This document shows positions 20,545 to 34,000 of a stretch of DNA of 64,000 nucleotides, piece after piece. The notes beneath the pieces were generated by a model. It saw nothing but the letters and a program-made list of their open reading frames with translations. It made no database searches and had not been told where the DNA came from. Within the stretch, counting starts at the first letter, position 1. Each line of letters starts with the position of its first letter. The DNA comes from Oscheius dolichura (Eukaryota; Nematoda; Chromadorea; Rhabditida; Rhabditidae). Position numbers and translations under genes: made by a program. The DNA lies in NCBI GenBank assembly GCA_932521035.1, contig OW051495.1, forward strand, positions 7,688,001 to 7,752,000, written 5' to 3'.

Positions 20545-23500
20545 GCGGTTCCTAGCATCATCATCATTGTCGCCGAAAAAAGGAAGGACGATAGAGAGAG
20601 AGCGAGAGACTCTCTACTATTTGTCAAACACAGGAGGGCCCGTTCACGACTGATCGAGATCTATAAAGATACTTCGGCTAGCTGGAGAGATGGGGGAAGA
20701 CGGTGATGATCGATGACGGCATTATGATTCCATTAGATGGCCGAGGGAGAAAGACACGAATGAACCTGATCAATGAAACCGGACGGCAAATGGACAGGTC
20801 AATGATAAGAAATGGCCGGAAGATGGCCCCTGAAAGGTACACAATAAAGCGTGTCCCCGTGGATTAGTTGTTCATGCGGGCTGAGCTAACATAGAGGTGT
20901 GATAAAGATGCACAATGGAAGGGGAGAAGGGGGGTTGACCAGCTGCAAAATACGCAGAGGAAGCTCACGAGGTGGCTTGTAGAGATTTTGAGGGGCTATT
21001 TTTGAAAAGTAGTCCTTGAATAGGATTTGGGCCTTTTCTCCACTTGAACCGTCGACCCGCTCTTTTGAGGTTTCTACAATTGGTAGTCCTGTAGGTCAGG
21101 GAAACCTATCCCTCCCTATTTTTCCCTATTCCCCCCCTGGTGTCTTTTGTCATAAAATCGATTGTTCGCTTTGGTTTTCCTCTGGGTTGGAGATTGAAGC
21201 ACGACTTGCGGGCTCCAATAGTGAAGGACCCTCAATTTTTGACCATGCGTTGTTGTTGAGATTCCTGTTCTTCAGGATTTCAGGGCTCTAGTGCTCTACA
21301 ACTTACGACAGTATCAACAGAAGAAATTCCCACAGACTCGATGTTGACACTGCTTCCTGGGACATTTTGCATTCATCTGCTGCAGTCTATGGACAAAAAT
21401 TATCCGTATTGTACTGGACTTTCAGAAGGTGATGAAAATCAAATGGAATAGAGGCAAAGTTTGACAAGAGTAATGAGTAAAGAATCTCCAGGATCATCAA
21501 AAGCCCAGCCAAATTCATCCATAAGTGTGTGGAAAAGTCTGATCAGGCCGGCTTCCCTTTATGATCTTTTCGACCCTCTTTTAATTCTTTTTTGAAGTTA
21601 CGTCCTCCGCATCAAGAGATAAATCTTGTTGACCCCATTTTTATTATCAACACTTTAAAAAGAAGGTACAGTCAGTGGAAGGGAGCCTGGAATAACAGTC
21701 ACTGACTCATTCCCGAGTTGAAAACGTTCCGTCCTTATCTCTTTCCAACCAATGCTGGTCAGTCCAAGTCTTACTCCTCTTTACGTTCAACAGACCACTT
21801 AAAATTGACCGATGCCACTTTATTGCTTCAGTTGCTTTAGCACTATCACTTTTTGAACCATTATTATTCTCAAATTCACTTTTTCTTCCCCCTTCCAATA
21901 AAAAACTGCAGGCTTTGCAGCCAACAGAATTGAGTGAAATGATTGTATACACCTTTATTAGTCCCCTGCAGGAAATTCATTTAGAAGTAGCCGAAGTGCG
22001 TACTCTGATCTCTCTCTGTAAATAAGAAAAGGGAAATTATATTATTATGAATGCACCATTACCCAATTGACGGGCAGACGGAACTCAATTCCTCGAACTT
22101 GGAGATCAGCCAGACGGGGGCTCTTAGTCTCAGGAAATAGATGTTTGCTCCGTGATAAAGGGGGGACACAAGTCGACGCTATTCCGGGGGAGGAGGGGGA
22201 GTCTTCAATACAATCCACGTTGCAAAGTCAGTCTTGTGGCTCGGCCCTAGTCCGATTCCCTGCACCCGTAAAGTCTCGGCAGGAGGGCCATCTGTACTCA
22301 AAATTGTTACAGAGCAGTGACACCTTTATATCTTTGTCTTGCCAAAACTTTAGGACTATGGAGGGCCGAGTCAGTCTTGTTAGCCTCTGTCGGGGGTTTC
22401 GTTATTCGACACCCCCGATTTTTGATTACCCCTTTCTTTTAACGAATACGACAGGCGTTCGGAAGTACATTTTCTCGCATGGATTTGTAGCCCTCTATTT
22501 TATTTTGTCAACACGGCCTAATCCAAACTGGGGGGTGCACTATCATTCTTGTGCAAGTTTCAGCTTGAATGAGCGCGTACTGCTATTTTTAAAGAGCCAT
22601 TGAAGCACGAATATATGAAGAGTACGCGGCTGGCACTTCAAACTACAAGAAGATGACATTATTTCTAGATGAATAGGTTTTTTTAAAAAAAAATTCCAGT
22701 AACCTGTCTAATGTGGCCCCATTCAAGCGTAGCGGTTAGCTGCTTCGAGACTATTGGACTTTTTTGTGGTAAAAAAAAAGGTTTTCAAATTTTGCCACTG
22801 AAAAAAATCAGGAAATCACGATTATTTTTTGACAAGAGGTCTCGAAACGAATGGCTCTTCCATTGGACAGTCTTTTTCCAAGTAAATGTAGGGCTACGTA
22901 CATTTGTCTCTTCGGGACATCTTGGGGAAACGACGAAGAAAAATTGAACGAAATCGATAATCCCGACCACTTTTGCTCAAAACGTCTCGCGCGGAAAGTT
23001 TTGCGTCCCGTTACGGTAACCTTGTGTTTTTTTTTGGAAAAGAGCTATACAAGCTCCTTGGCATTTTCTCTATACAAACATTTTTACTGTACCTCTAAAT
23101 TGCCCTATCCTCTCTATCTCGGTCTATCGAGAATTTTCGTCATTTTTCCTATTGTGCAGAGACAGAGTGAGCTGTTTATTCTCCTACACTCGGTCTTGAA
23201 GACAATAGAAGTTTTAATAAGCTCCCTAGCTCCTAAACTTCCTTATTCATTGTTTTGCGGGGGTTAAATTCTATTCAAGGCGGTTTCCGTAGACATCATC
23301 ATGATTCCGCTTGAATACCGTAAACGGTTGCGTGCAGATTATACATTCCTATTTTTACCGCCCTGTGATGTTAAAAGAACTCGAAAGGGCGGTAATTAAA
23401 CCTCGCTTTCTCTAATTTGGGAGCTTATTTTTCTAAAAATGAGGATGGCTCCTTGTTTTCGACTCTCCTATCCCTCGAAAATACTTATCTTCCCCATGAG

Positions 23501-23632
23501 TTGAGCCCTTCTCACGAAACTTAAATATTCAGTCAACTTTCTCATCGCCCTTTCTGCATTTGATGGCCTGTTCGTTTCAGAAGCCCTCCTCTTGCAATTA
23601 GCAACAGCAACTCTCAATAACAAGCTCCCCAA
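20545..23632. other. Long intergenic region without a supported gene
   Basis: About 3.1 kb between the SXP/RAL-2 gene and the first srx receptor, which point away from each other. Near 21960-22130 on the minus strand there are splice-like signals (GTAATG donor, TTTACAG acceptor) and an AATAAA at 21959-21954. They could mark the end of a small gene, but the frame is ambiguous and no start is visible. Around 22500-23280 the DNA is AT-rich with homopolymer runs. Confidence 0.4.
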
Positions 23633-25567
23633 ATGACTAAATCCGCTGCAAATCCAGACGATGTTGGGATATCCATTCTCATTTGTATCGTGAGTTTTCC
23701 CTCCTCTTTAGAATCTCCTAAAAATTTCAGATAGCCGCTTTAGGAGTCATTTTTAATGGATTCGGCCTCCTAATTGTTATGAATAATCCAATTTTGAATA
23801 ATTCTTTCGGCCGGCTCTGTTTCAGTCATTGTATTGCCAATTTGGGTGTTTGTTCCGTATTTCTGCTATGGGTTTCACCGATCACTATCATGTAAGTATG
23901 TCAACGGGGAAATGTTCACTGACCGGGTTCATAGCGGGCAACCCGCTCTATATCGTCCGACCCGGCTGTCTGTTACACGGCTATTTTGGAACAAACAAGG
24001 GTGACGCTACGGCGGGGTTGTATATCATTTAAATTAAAAATTCGTTGAGGGGAGACATGAAAAAAGTCTCCCCAAAAGCCGTAATTCCACGTAGAGAATC
24101 TGGAGAGATCGGAGGGATCTTTCACATAAACTTACGTAATCCATTTCCAATGGAAATAAGCACCGTTTCAGGACCTTATTAGAAATTAGTTCCCTGATTT
24201 CAATCGCTAACAAATTTAAAATACACACTTGGCTGTAAAATTGATAAAAAAAACCGACTAAACCGACTTAAAAATCGGGAGATGGTACGGTAATTGTAAC
24301 TGTAGGAAACTTTCCCTCCGGTACATTTTTTCAATAAAAAGAACCGGAGAAGTTTTTCACAAATCCTAACAGACTAGACCACCCTTTTTCAGTTTCTTGT
24401 TGGAGTCTTCATACCTCCATTTTCAGACAAGATGACTCCCTCTCCGAGTCAATTTATGGCAAGATTCTCGGGCAAATAAACATCTTCTTCTGGGATGTCT
24501 GTGTCTACTCCCATTTGGCTATATCCTTCAATCGATTAATTTCCATAGCGTTCCCCATAAAGGTAGCTTTTCCCTATTTTTTTCTCTTCAAGAGTTCCTT
24601 GTTTAGGCAATGTATTGGATAACACCGCTAATAACTAAACTGTTTATAGCAACACCTTGGTTTCTAGGCTTCATCCATATTATTCCTTATTTTTGGTGTG
24701 AGTCTGACGTTCCTTACTTCATTTTTACCATTTAATTTACAGATAAGCAGTGTTACATTTCCTATAGTCCAAAAACGTGGACCTGGAATTTTGCGCCAAC
24801 AGAATGTGGAACGATTATTTCGACTTATTTTGATATGTACACGGGTTTCTTTGTCTTCACACTTATGGCCATGTTAGACCTCACGACGCTTTATTTTCTT
24901 CATAAAAACCATAAGGTACGGTAATTTTTACCTAAAGTTTCTGCTCAAGACCATGTCAAGGACCCAGGGGTAGAAGAAAAAAAGTGAATGCTTCCCATAA
25001 GCAACAGGATCCCTGAATTCAGAATCAAAAGAAGAGTTCTAGGGGACCAGAGATGGCCTTCCAGCTCCAAAATAACTTTCCCACCCTTCCAATTTTACAT
25101 AACCGTGAACCTTTCAGTTCGTCAGCGACAACACTTCCCAAGATCGAAATGTTCTGGAAACCATAGTAATGGCCAAGAAACGACGAAAACTAGAGGTTAA
25201 ATTCTTCTTCCAGGTAGATTTCTTCCATTTATTCCCATCAGGTTCTCTTATTTAGTCCCTAGTGCAAGGTGGTCTGTTTCTTTACGAGCTGAGCAATTTC
25301 TATATAATAACAACCCTTCATACAAATCAGTATTACGTCTTCTTCACGTCTACCTTCGCCTGGCTACTGTGCCATATGTTAGACGGGTAAAATCAGAAAG
25401 TGAAGGTCTGTATCCACCCTTTTAGGCTTGTTCTAACTGCTTTCCATGTGAGAGCCTATACAAAGCAGAGGAACATGTCTGTATCATCACAGCGAATCTT
25501 CGTTAAGACTATTTCTCCATCAATTCACCGGGTAGGAAACTCTTGTTTAAAAAAAGTGGACTTTTAG
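23633..25567 (+). CDS. Srx-class seven-transmembrane chemoreceptor, copy 1
   Basis: Eight exons (23633-23689, 23731-23891, 24427-24562, 24607-24697, 24743-24915, 25118-25213, 25256-25386, 25426-25567) join in phase to 328 residues. The N-terminus and TM1-2 show ALGVIFNGFGLLIVMNNP and FGRLCFSHCIANLGVC, the Srx pattern. Then follow GQINIFFWDVCVYSHLAIS with NRLISIAFPIK (TM3), TPWFLGFIHIIPYFW (TM4), an extracellular loop with paired cysteines (QCYIS, PTECG), TM5, an RRRK-type loop, and TM6-7 (FAWLLCHMLDG). Intron 2 is 535 bp; the other internal introns are 41-202 bp. AATAAA at 25692-25697. Exons 2-7 have exactly the same lengths as in the adjacent paralogue, so this is a recent tandem pair. The C-terminal end could be altered by a GTAGGA donor at 25541. 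Confidence 0.85.
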
Positions 25568-25916
25568 TCATAACCTATGCTATCTCGTTAGAATGAAACT
25601 AGACGGGACCCGCTCATTCCGTCATGCCTGTGATCTCGTCTTTCTCTTTTCTATGGGTTATTTTCTTTTCTTTTGTTGTTTTTCATTGTTTAATAAAGAA
25701 TTTGCTGCATGGATATAGAAATATATAAAATAAAGAAATGAAGAAATCAAAGGTAAAGCCCCCGTCAAAAAGGTGTTATCAGACTAATAAAAATTGACCA
25801 GCTGAACGGGCACAACGCCTCTTAAGTCGTCTTTTTACGTCCTGATCTGTCCCGCTCTGCATCCTGTACACATAAATATTCACCATTTTAGTAATTCTTA
25901 CCGGGGAAAGATCTGA

Positions 25917-27698
25917 ATGGATGATGCTCCTCATGCGGATGATTACGGTATCTCTATCCTCATTTGTGCTGTAAGTTCCTCTGTCAAATGTCTTGAAATT
26001 GAGAGAGTAATTACAGATGTCAACACTTGGTGTAGTTTTCAATGGTTACGGTATAATCATCGTTCTCTACAATCCAGTACTGTCTAATGTTTTTGGGAAG
26101 CTGTGCTTCAGCCATTCCGTGGCTAATTTAGGCGTCTGTGCTATATTTTTGATCTGGGGAGTGCCGCTAACTTTAACGTGAGTTTTTGAAGAACTGCCCT
26201 ACTACCGTTTCCCTCCATTTCTGGTATAAAGCTTCCAAACTATGCCTATTATTCGGCAGATTTCTGTGCATTTTTCTTGGAATCGCTTCGAGACCTCATG
26301 ACACTTTTTAGGCAGAATACGCCCTTCGCTACGAGCATTTTTGGGAAGATTCTCGGTCAAATAAACATCTTCTTCTGGGGGCTCTGCGTCTATTCTCACC
26401 TGTTCATATCCATCAATCGTTTTCTAACCATTACTTTCCCAATGAAGGTGAGTTCTTCGTACTTACTCTTCAAAGTTGCCCTTGTATTCTTCTTCGAACT
26501 TTAATCTGAACACGGCTTCTTTTAATTTTTATCCTGCAGAAGGCGTCGGTCATTTTATCCCTCTCATTACAGACAGTAATCTGGACGACGTCCATCCGAA
26601 TCAAGCTCTTCATCTCTGCCCCGTGGGTATTATCATTTTTCCATGTGATACCCTATTTTTGGTGTAAGTGGTTATTTTTAACCCTCTTTATCATAACCTC
26701 TCTATCAGATGATGCCTGCTACATGGCCTATATGCCAACCAATTGGATATGGACCTGGTCGGACACGACTTGTGGGAATATCCTCTCCACTTATGTTGAT
26801 AAATACTCGTGGTTTACGGTTTTCGTGATTATGTTTGTCTTGGATCTGATGACGGCTTATTTTTTGAGGAGAAATCAAAAAGTACGTGTTTGACGCGATT
26901 TGTAAGATTCTGGACCGGGGCTTCTGGGAATACTGTATGTTTGAGCGTTTTATTTTTTAGTGTAAGCAGTAAAGGCAGTAAACCGGCATATTCGCTGTGA
27001 GACCCGAAAAGTTGAACTACAAAGAAAGAGTGCCAGGATCCCATGAATTCAAAGGTTGGCCCAGAAGGGAATGCGCATGCCCAACAAAGAAAAGCTACCT
27101 CCACGCGGCTATTCCTTGCAAGACTTTGTACCGGAAATCGAACTTCCTTGAATTTTACATTAAAAAATGTTATAAAAACTGTTCACATGATTTCCAGATG
27201 AGCACTGACTCGGGGTTTGATGATCAGGCTTCCCTGGGTGCCATAACCAGGGCGCGGCAACGTCAGAAGCGGGAGATAAGGTTCTTTATTCAGGTAAGCG
27301 TTCTAACGGCTTCTTATCTTTTATGGCAGCTAATAATGTTGCCTATGATGTGCCCAATACACGGAATTTCACGCATTACTTCCCTAAACTCCATAGGCAG
27401 AAACAGAAACAGAAAATCAAAAAATCCCAAATTTTAGTCCTGCATCCAAGGGGCCATCTTCTTCTACGAGCTGACAAACTTCTACATTCTCACAAATTTG
27501 GATACCAATCAGTATTTCGTCTTTTTTACGCGTACATTTGCATGGATTCTTTGTCACATGCTCGACGGGTAGGCTCTCTTCTATTTGTGGTGATATGAGA
27601 AACTATTTAGGCTCGTTCTTATCTGCTTCAATTTTAAAGGGTATCAAGACCAACGGCGATCTTCTGTACATTCAATGCTATCTAATAGAGGAAAATAA
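25917..27698 (+). CDS. Srx-class seven-transmembrane chemoreceptor, copy 2
   Basis: Exons 25917-25970, 26017-26177, 26312-26447, 26573-26663, 26709-26881, 27198-27293, 27438-27568 and 27611-27698 give 309 residues. The same Srx landmarks appear as in copy 1: TLGVVFNGYGIIIVLYNP, FGKLCFSHSVANLGVC, ILGQINIFFWGLCVYSHLF, APWVLSFFHVIPYFW, DTTCGNIL and FAWILCHMLDG. Exons 2-7 (161, 136, 91, 173, 96, 131 bp) equal those of copy 1, while introns and the C-terminus have diverged. The cytoplasmic tail is short. AATAAA (27694-27699) overlaps the stop codon. No disabling mutation is seen, so both copies look functional. Likely a ligand receptor in chemosensory neurons, by family knowledge. Confidence 0.85.
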
Positions 27699-27699
27699 A

Positions 27700-28097
27700 A
27701 ATTTATACCCAGTTTTCAAAAATGTTAGTAAGCTTTTATAGCCCCAGATGGTTTCAAACTGAGGTGCGAAATCGGTCTCTATAACCGAGATGAGAATGAA
27801 ATCTCACGCAGTCTTGTCTTGAATCCCATAATCTCGGGAAAACGTGCACATTCACACTTTTGTACTCCAATTTCAAGTTTTTCCTAATCCGGAAATAGAA
27901 ATATGATTATCTCAATCCCATGAGACATCCCATCCCACGAGACATACACTTACCGTAGTCCCGGACCTTTCTTCCCCACTTTTTCATCCTTTTATGGCTT
28001 CCTCCAGGCAATCATTTTAATCCCCCTTATTTTCCTGAAATCCCCTCGGGAAAGTGTGTAGAGCGACGGGTTTCCTTTTCATTCCGTCTAAATCTAG
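27700..28097. other. Intergenic between the srx copy 2 and receptor guanylyl cyclase genes
   Basis: About 400 bp, AT-rich, with a duplicated word (CCCATGAGACATCCCATCCCACGAGACAT near 27917-27945, given as two similar halves). It should contain the promoter of the guanylyl cyclase gene. No gene seen. Confidence 0.4.
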
Positions 28098-31000
28098 ATG
28101 TTTATAGTTGTTATATTTCACTTCCTTACATTTCTATCAACCTTCACCATCGGACAACGACGGGTAATTTCTATCAAACTGTCGGCAACCAGAAAATACC
28201 ATTTCAGGTGCTTCAAGTCGCTCTACTAGCAGCCCGCGATGACCCGGACCTCGTTTCTCGGGTTGGTTGGAGCCGAGTGGCCGGCGCCGTGGGAGTTGCC
28301 TGGGATAAAGTCGTCGCCGACCAGATTCTCAACGATATGGATGTCAAGTAACCAATTCGATTAAAACACAGAGATTTCCCCCTTTTAGCATTTCATTTTG
28401 GTACAACGACTGCATAGAATATAAGGCAGTAGGGAATGTGATCGAAATGACCGATTACGATATCATTCTTGGGCCGCCGTGTAGTGGATGTGAGTTCTTT
28501 TTAACCTGAAGGGGTTGTCATTGGAAAACAAACATAATTCTACTTTTATCCATTGACGATGTCATATTTTGGGCTCTTCTGCTCATCCGTCCCTTGAAGA
28601 CTCTGAGTACTGTAGAACCTCTGTACAGTTTATTTCCAACGCAGAAGCCCCTCTTTTTGAGCATTTTTAGCTATATAACGTTCTCGTTTTCAATTTTGAC
28701 CTTGACAATCAGAAAACCACAATCAATTTTCTACAAAAAGGCTGTACATGGACTATCCTTGCGATGCAAACGGACTACAGAAAGTCCCGGAGCATAAAAC
28801 TCGTCTCAGCCGTGGTGGCTCGTCTTTCTCATTGAGAGATTACTGTAACCTTTAGAAATCCTCCTCCAAATTCCTCTACCACTCAAAATAGCTCAAAATA
28901 TTTATTTTAGTAAATGAAAATAACATATTGGCACATATTTTTCAAATCAGACAGGGATTCTTCCCTCTTCTTTCTCTTCTTGACCTTCTTCCGACGATTG
29001 AGCCACCAACTTCTCATACATTGCATTGTATTCATGAAAACGTCCTGTAGTTTCCTTGACTAATGGATGTTTCGGGCCATAAACAGTATTTATACTAGCC
29101 AGAATCTAAAAGTGGGTACTGATTAGATTGTAGAAGCAGCCCTCTACCTTGTCAAAGGCCACAAGAGATTTCTTGAATCTTTCCTCGTGAGAAGAGCCCA
29201 TTTCAAGAGCACCACATCTTTCCACATCGAACAGATTAATAGCCAGCTGCATTTTATAAACTTCAAATGGAGCGAACTTTCTAGAAATCCTTTAAAACTT
29301 TCTATACATATAGTACTTACTCTATTGCTTTCTCTTCAGCATGGAGAAGTTTCTCAATTACAGTAAGATCATCGAAACAAGTGCTAGTGACACTTATTAC
29401 AAGTTCAATAAATTTGAATAGGTACAAATTATAGGGTGAGAGAATGCATTCCATACGGTAGAAGACCTGTTGAAATGCCTTTATTTCCTCAAAAGAAGTC
29501 GCTGAAAATTACGGTAATTAAATTTTGAAAAGCTGGAAATAGAGCGCAATTCGAACTACCGTAAAAGCTCGACTAAAGGCGCTTCCTCTCCGCTCGTGGA
29601 TCATTAAAATTTCTTGGAACGAATTAAACCTAGTTTGGGGTATAAAACGGGTCATTTGCCTGCCACTTCACCGTAACCTTTGTTGGCTTTATATCAAAAA
29701 AATTCGCTGTATCGGCGTCAATACCGAGATTGGCGCATGTGACCCCCGTTTGGGGGCTCGCGGGTGATAACGCATCCAAATAGAGAACTTGACTAATAGA
29801 GCCACTGTACAGTCCAAGCCGAGGATTTACGGTAACCAGATAGGCGTTGACTCACTCTTCTTCAAGATCCTATTTCTAGTTTTCTGATCACAAAATGTCT
29901 CCAGCTCTTGGTTGGCATTGTTGATCTGAAAATAGGTATTGTTCTCCATTCCAACCAAAAAAAGGAACCTGTTCCAAAGTGACAGAACTCTTCTTTCCAC
30001 ACTTGTTACAATGCAACGGCTGCCAGAAGCAGAAAAGTCTTCTATTTTCCTTCGGTAGAACGACGCCATCCGGGCAGCAGAGCGATCTACCCGACGTCTC
30101 CAGTAGTTTGTCCTCTTCATCCATACAGCGCTCGCATTCACAGTCAAAATAGAAGAAACGGCGCAATTTTCCACGGCGTAATTCTCTTGGAACCGTTGTT
30201 GACATATAGGAAATAGTCAGCTGGAAGTACAGTATACAAGAGTCCGAAAAATGAGAGAACCTCCTTGCTATATTTGGCGCTAGGATCCTTAGCCCGAAGA
30301 ATTAGTCTATTTCCAATGAAATGATAGGCACAATCAGGCCGGCAGCTGTGATTATGGATGGAAATGCTAAAACGGATCATATTCAGAGCAGGTATAACAA
30401 AAAAACATACCCAAGGTAAAGACCATAGCCTATCTCATTAAAAGACAAAGTAGATCCAAAAATAGTGAAAGAATTGATTTGAAGCTGAAAAATACAAGTT
30501 TCAGACGGTAAATTAGAACCGCGTACCATTCCAAAATACGAGATCAACTCCTCTCTATCGGGAAGATTTTCAGCGCCCATAAATTTGATCAGACTCTTCA
30601 GCATCCGCTGGTATTCGGTCATTCGGTCTTTATCTTTGATCACGTCGTCCGCATCTGAAAATTTTTGCATTATTACAAACAAATCGTAGTCAGGGCAGCG
30701 TTCCGGGTCCAGACGAGATTTGACATGATTACAGTCGTTTCGAGACCTGGTAAAACAGGATTTTTAGACCAGCAAAACCTCTCTGATACGTTCAAAAGAG
30801 TTTTGGGCTTCAAAACCGCTTCTTTTGACTACTGTAATTCCTCAAATGCGCAATAAATGTCTCTTCCAGGCAGAAGGATGAAGTTTTTGAAACTGGCGGC
30901 TTTTTTGTAGAGAAAATACGGTATCGTTAAAAAATATGAGCCACTATAACCGTAGAAGTGTAGTACAAATATTACGTACGATCCAGCAAGTCATCGAAAA

Positions 31001-34000
31001 TCCGTCCATTGAATGCCGTCGGCAGGTTGCCATCTCTAATCCGCGTAATCATTCGGCACATATTTCTGGTAGCTGCATTCGGGCAAAACTGCGATGTAAC
31101 CATAAAATTACATTCATCCTACAAAAAATTGGAATTACAACGATAACAAGAAGTAAAATTCGAACCTTATGGTATTTCCAATCCTCTTCTTGGCATTTTT
31201 TGGAACAATAATGTAGTTGCGAACAATTGCTGCATTTTTGCAGATCACCAGGCTAAAATTAGTAAATTAGACGAGTTTTCCAATCCATTCTTACTGTACT
31301 TTTGACGGTGAAACAATTCGAACAAGTAGTCGTCAAATTGTCATTATACAGCGTTGCAACAAAGGGCAACTCTTCGGCTACAGTAACCATATTCTGAAAA
31401 AAGTGGAACAGATTGGAGAGAAGATAAAATACATACCACACGCCGTGTTGAAAAGTTCGCTTTTGACCAAATTAACTTGATAGAAACTGTCAATTTTCTT
31501 GTACAAATATGGTCTCTGACCAAATCTAACCAATTTCGGTCAGAAATCGTCTTTCCCCCAACCAGAAAAGAAATTACAGTGCCCAGTTCATCTTCACAAT
31601 ACCATACACTGAAACAAGGCCCCGAAATTGGTTTTTGGCTAACTTCTCCCTCTATTTTTCAGTCATAACGGGCTAAACGGGGACCAAACGTCGAATTTTC
31701 CCAAATTAACGAATTTTCACCATGCGTGACCTTATTTCCACTGACCTTATTTCCACTGACCTTATTTCCACTGAAACCACCTTGAAATTATCTCTCTTCA
31801 GCAGCCCTGGTAGCCGGTAGCGTTGGAAAGGCCCTAGACATTTCTCTAATCATGTGGGGGCCTCCCTACTCGGCTGATCTTGTCGTCGTCGACGACTACC
31901 CCACCATGATATCGACTTCGCCATCCGCCGATAAGTACCAAGACGTGTTACCTTTAATTTACGAAATTTAGCCAAGCTCGTTCGCTTATGAGGATTTTGG
32001 ACTACTACGACTGGGACACCATTGCCGTTGTCTATTATGCGTTTCGAAGCCCTCTCATTCCCAGGTGTACTCTCGTCTTGAGCGCGTTGGATGTAACAAC
32101 CTACCGTAATCCACTAGATAAACCATTTCAGGACCTGATAATTAACACCTCTTCAAATATTTCAATAATTTACAGAAAAAGATTGAGATCAGACGCCGTA
32201 TCGGAAATGAGGACGACCCTTCAAGAGCTGAGCAGCCAAACCAGAGGTGAGCCAGAGATTTTACCCTCCAACGCCTACCGTAACCCTCCTAAAACCCTCT
32301 GCTTCCAGTTGTAATCAACTGTATGGAAGCGGCATCCGCTCGGAGGAATTGGCTTCTAGCCATCGCTGATGAAAAAATGGATAAGGATGAATTTGTCTGG
32401 ATTCAATTTGAAAGCAATCGTGGCGGGTTTAACGAGATGTGGAAGGATACGACAAATAATCCACCGGATGGCAGGGATGCTGACGCGCTGCGCGTGGCCA
32501 AGAAGTTCTTTGTCATGGATTCACAGCCTATAAATGGCACAGAGCAGTTCGTAGCCGATGTTATTGCCAAATTCAAACAGCCGCCTTTCAATTGTGACAA
32601 TTGCACGGATATTGACCCGGTAAGGGATAAAATGAATGTGGGAAGATTTGGGGAGGACTCTTGGTCCCGGAACGAACACACTTTCGATCAATGTAGTTCG
32701 AGACCCTTGCCTAGGGATGACAGAAAGATTTTGGGATGCAGCTTTTGAAAATTTCCGGCGCAAACTCCAAAATCCTATGTTTTTCGCCCTTTTCGTTCCG
32801 GGACCAGTGTTCTACCTTCAGCGCTTTTTTCCAGTTCATTTAAAGAGAAAAGAAAACTTTTTAGACAAATTCATGTGTGGGAGAGCTGGCCGACGCTATG
32901 CTTGTCTACGCCATAGCTCTGAATACTTCCATCTCCAATGGAATAACCCATCCTACAGGAAGGCAGCTCGCATCTTTTGCCGCTGGAACAACGTTCAATG
33001 GTAGTTAAAATCTCGCAGTAAGCCTCCCAATTTTTAGGTTACACTGGAATTGTCAGGATCAATTCAAATTCCACACGGAACGCAATATTCCTTGTCTTTG
33101 CAATGGATCAAAATAGTAATATTCAAACTGTCATGCGAGTTTGGGAAGATCTGATCAATGAGACCAACGCACGCGTAAGTTTCAAAAGTAAAAAATGCTC
33201 TATAGGATTTTTTTAGATAGAAATCATTCAACCGGCCAGTGTTGCCTTCTCCACAAGAGGAGGGGGCATCCCCCTGAATTTTCCTGCCTGTGGATATGAC
33301 TACTCCCTCTGTCCTCCACCAATCTTCGAACAATACATGGCTGCCTTTATTGGCGGCATTTGTGCTATCGTTTTTCTTATTTTTCTCATCTTCCTGGCTC
33401 TATATTTTGTTCATAAGTCAGTTAGCCCCAGGAAGATAAATAGAATCTATTCAGGACCCGTAGACTGGAAGAAGAGCGCCTGAACCAGCAATGGACTATT
33501 CCTTTCCTTACACTGGAGCGCCCTGAAAATCAAAGCAAAGCCTTGTCTCATAAATCACTGCAGAGCACGATTACAACCAGTACGAAGATGACAATCGACA
33601 GTAAGAAAGAGACGGAACGGCATGCTTTTTTTATATTGGAGAAGGAGGCAGTGGTTGCGAGGAAACACCCAGTTAGGGTGGATCTGAAAACCAGCACTTG
33701 CGCAGAATTGAGAAAGGTTCGTCTGGGGGATTGTTGCCTATCGTTTAAAGGGCTTACTGTAGCTTAAATCCTTTAAAAATGACAATTTTCTAGATGAAAT
33801 CCCTCTACCATGACAATCTTTGCCGTTTCGTTGGTCTCTGCCTCGACGGGCCTCAATTAATGTCCATCTGGCGTTTCACCGCTCGTGGATCCTTACGAGA
33901 TGTCATACTGAAAAGTTCTATTCAAATGGATTGGTTCTTCAAATATTCCCTGATTCGGGATGTTTCCGAGGGGCTGTTCTTTATTCACACGCTATTCGGA

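Noticed and set aside
21960-22130. Possible two-exon 3' end of a small minus-strand gene
   Set aside because: Donor, acceptor and AATAAA are plausible, but two different frames remain open and no start or upstream exon could be found.
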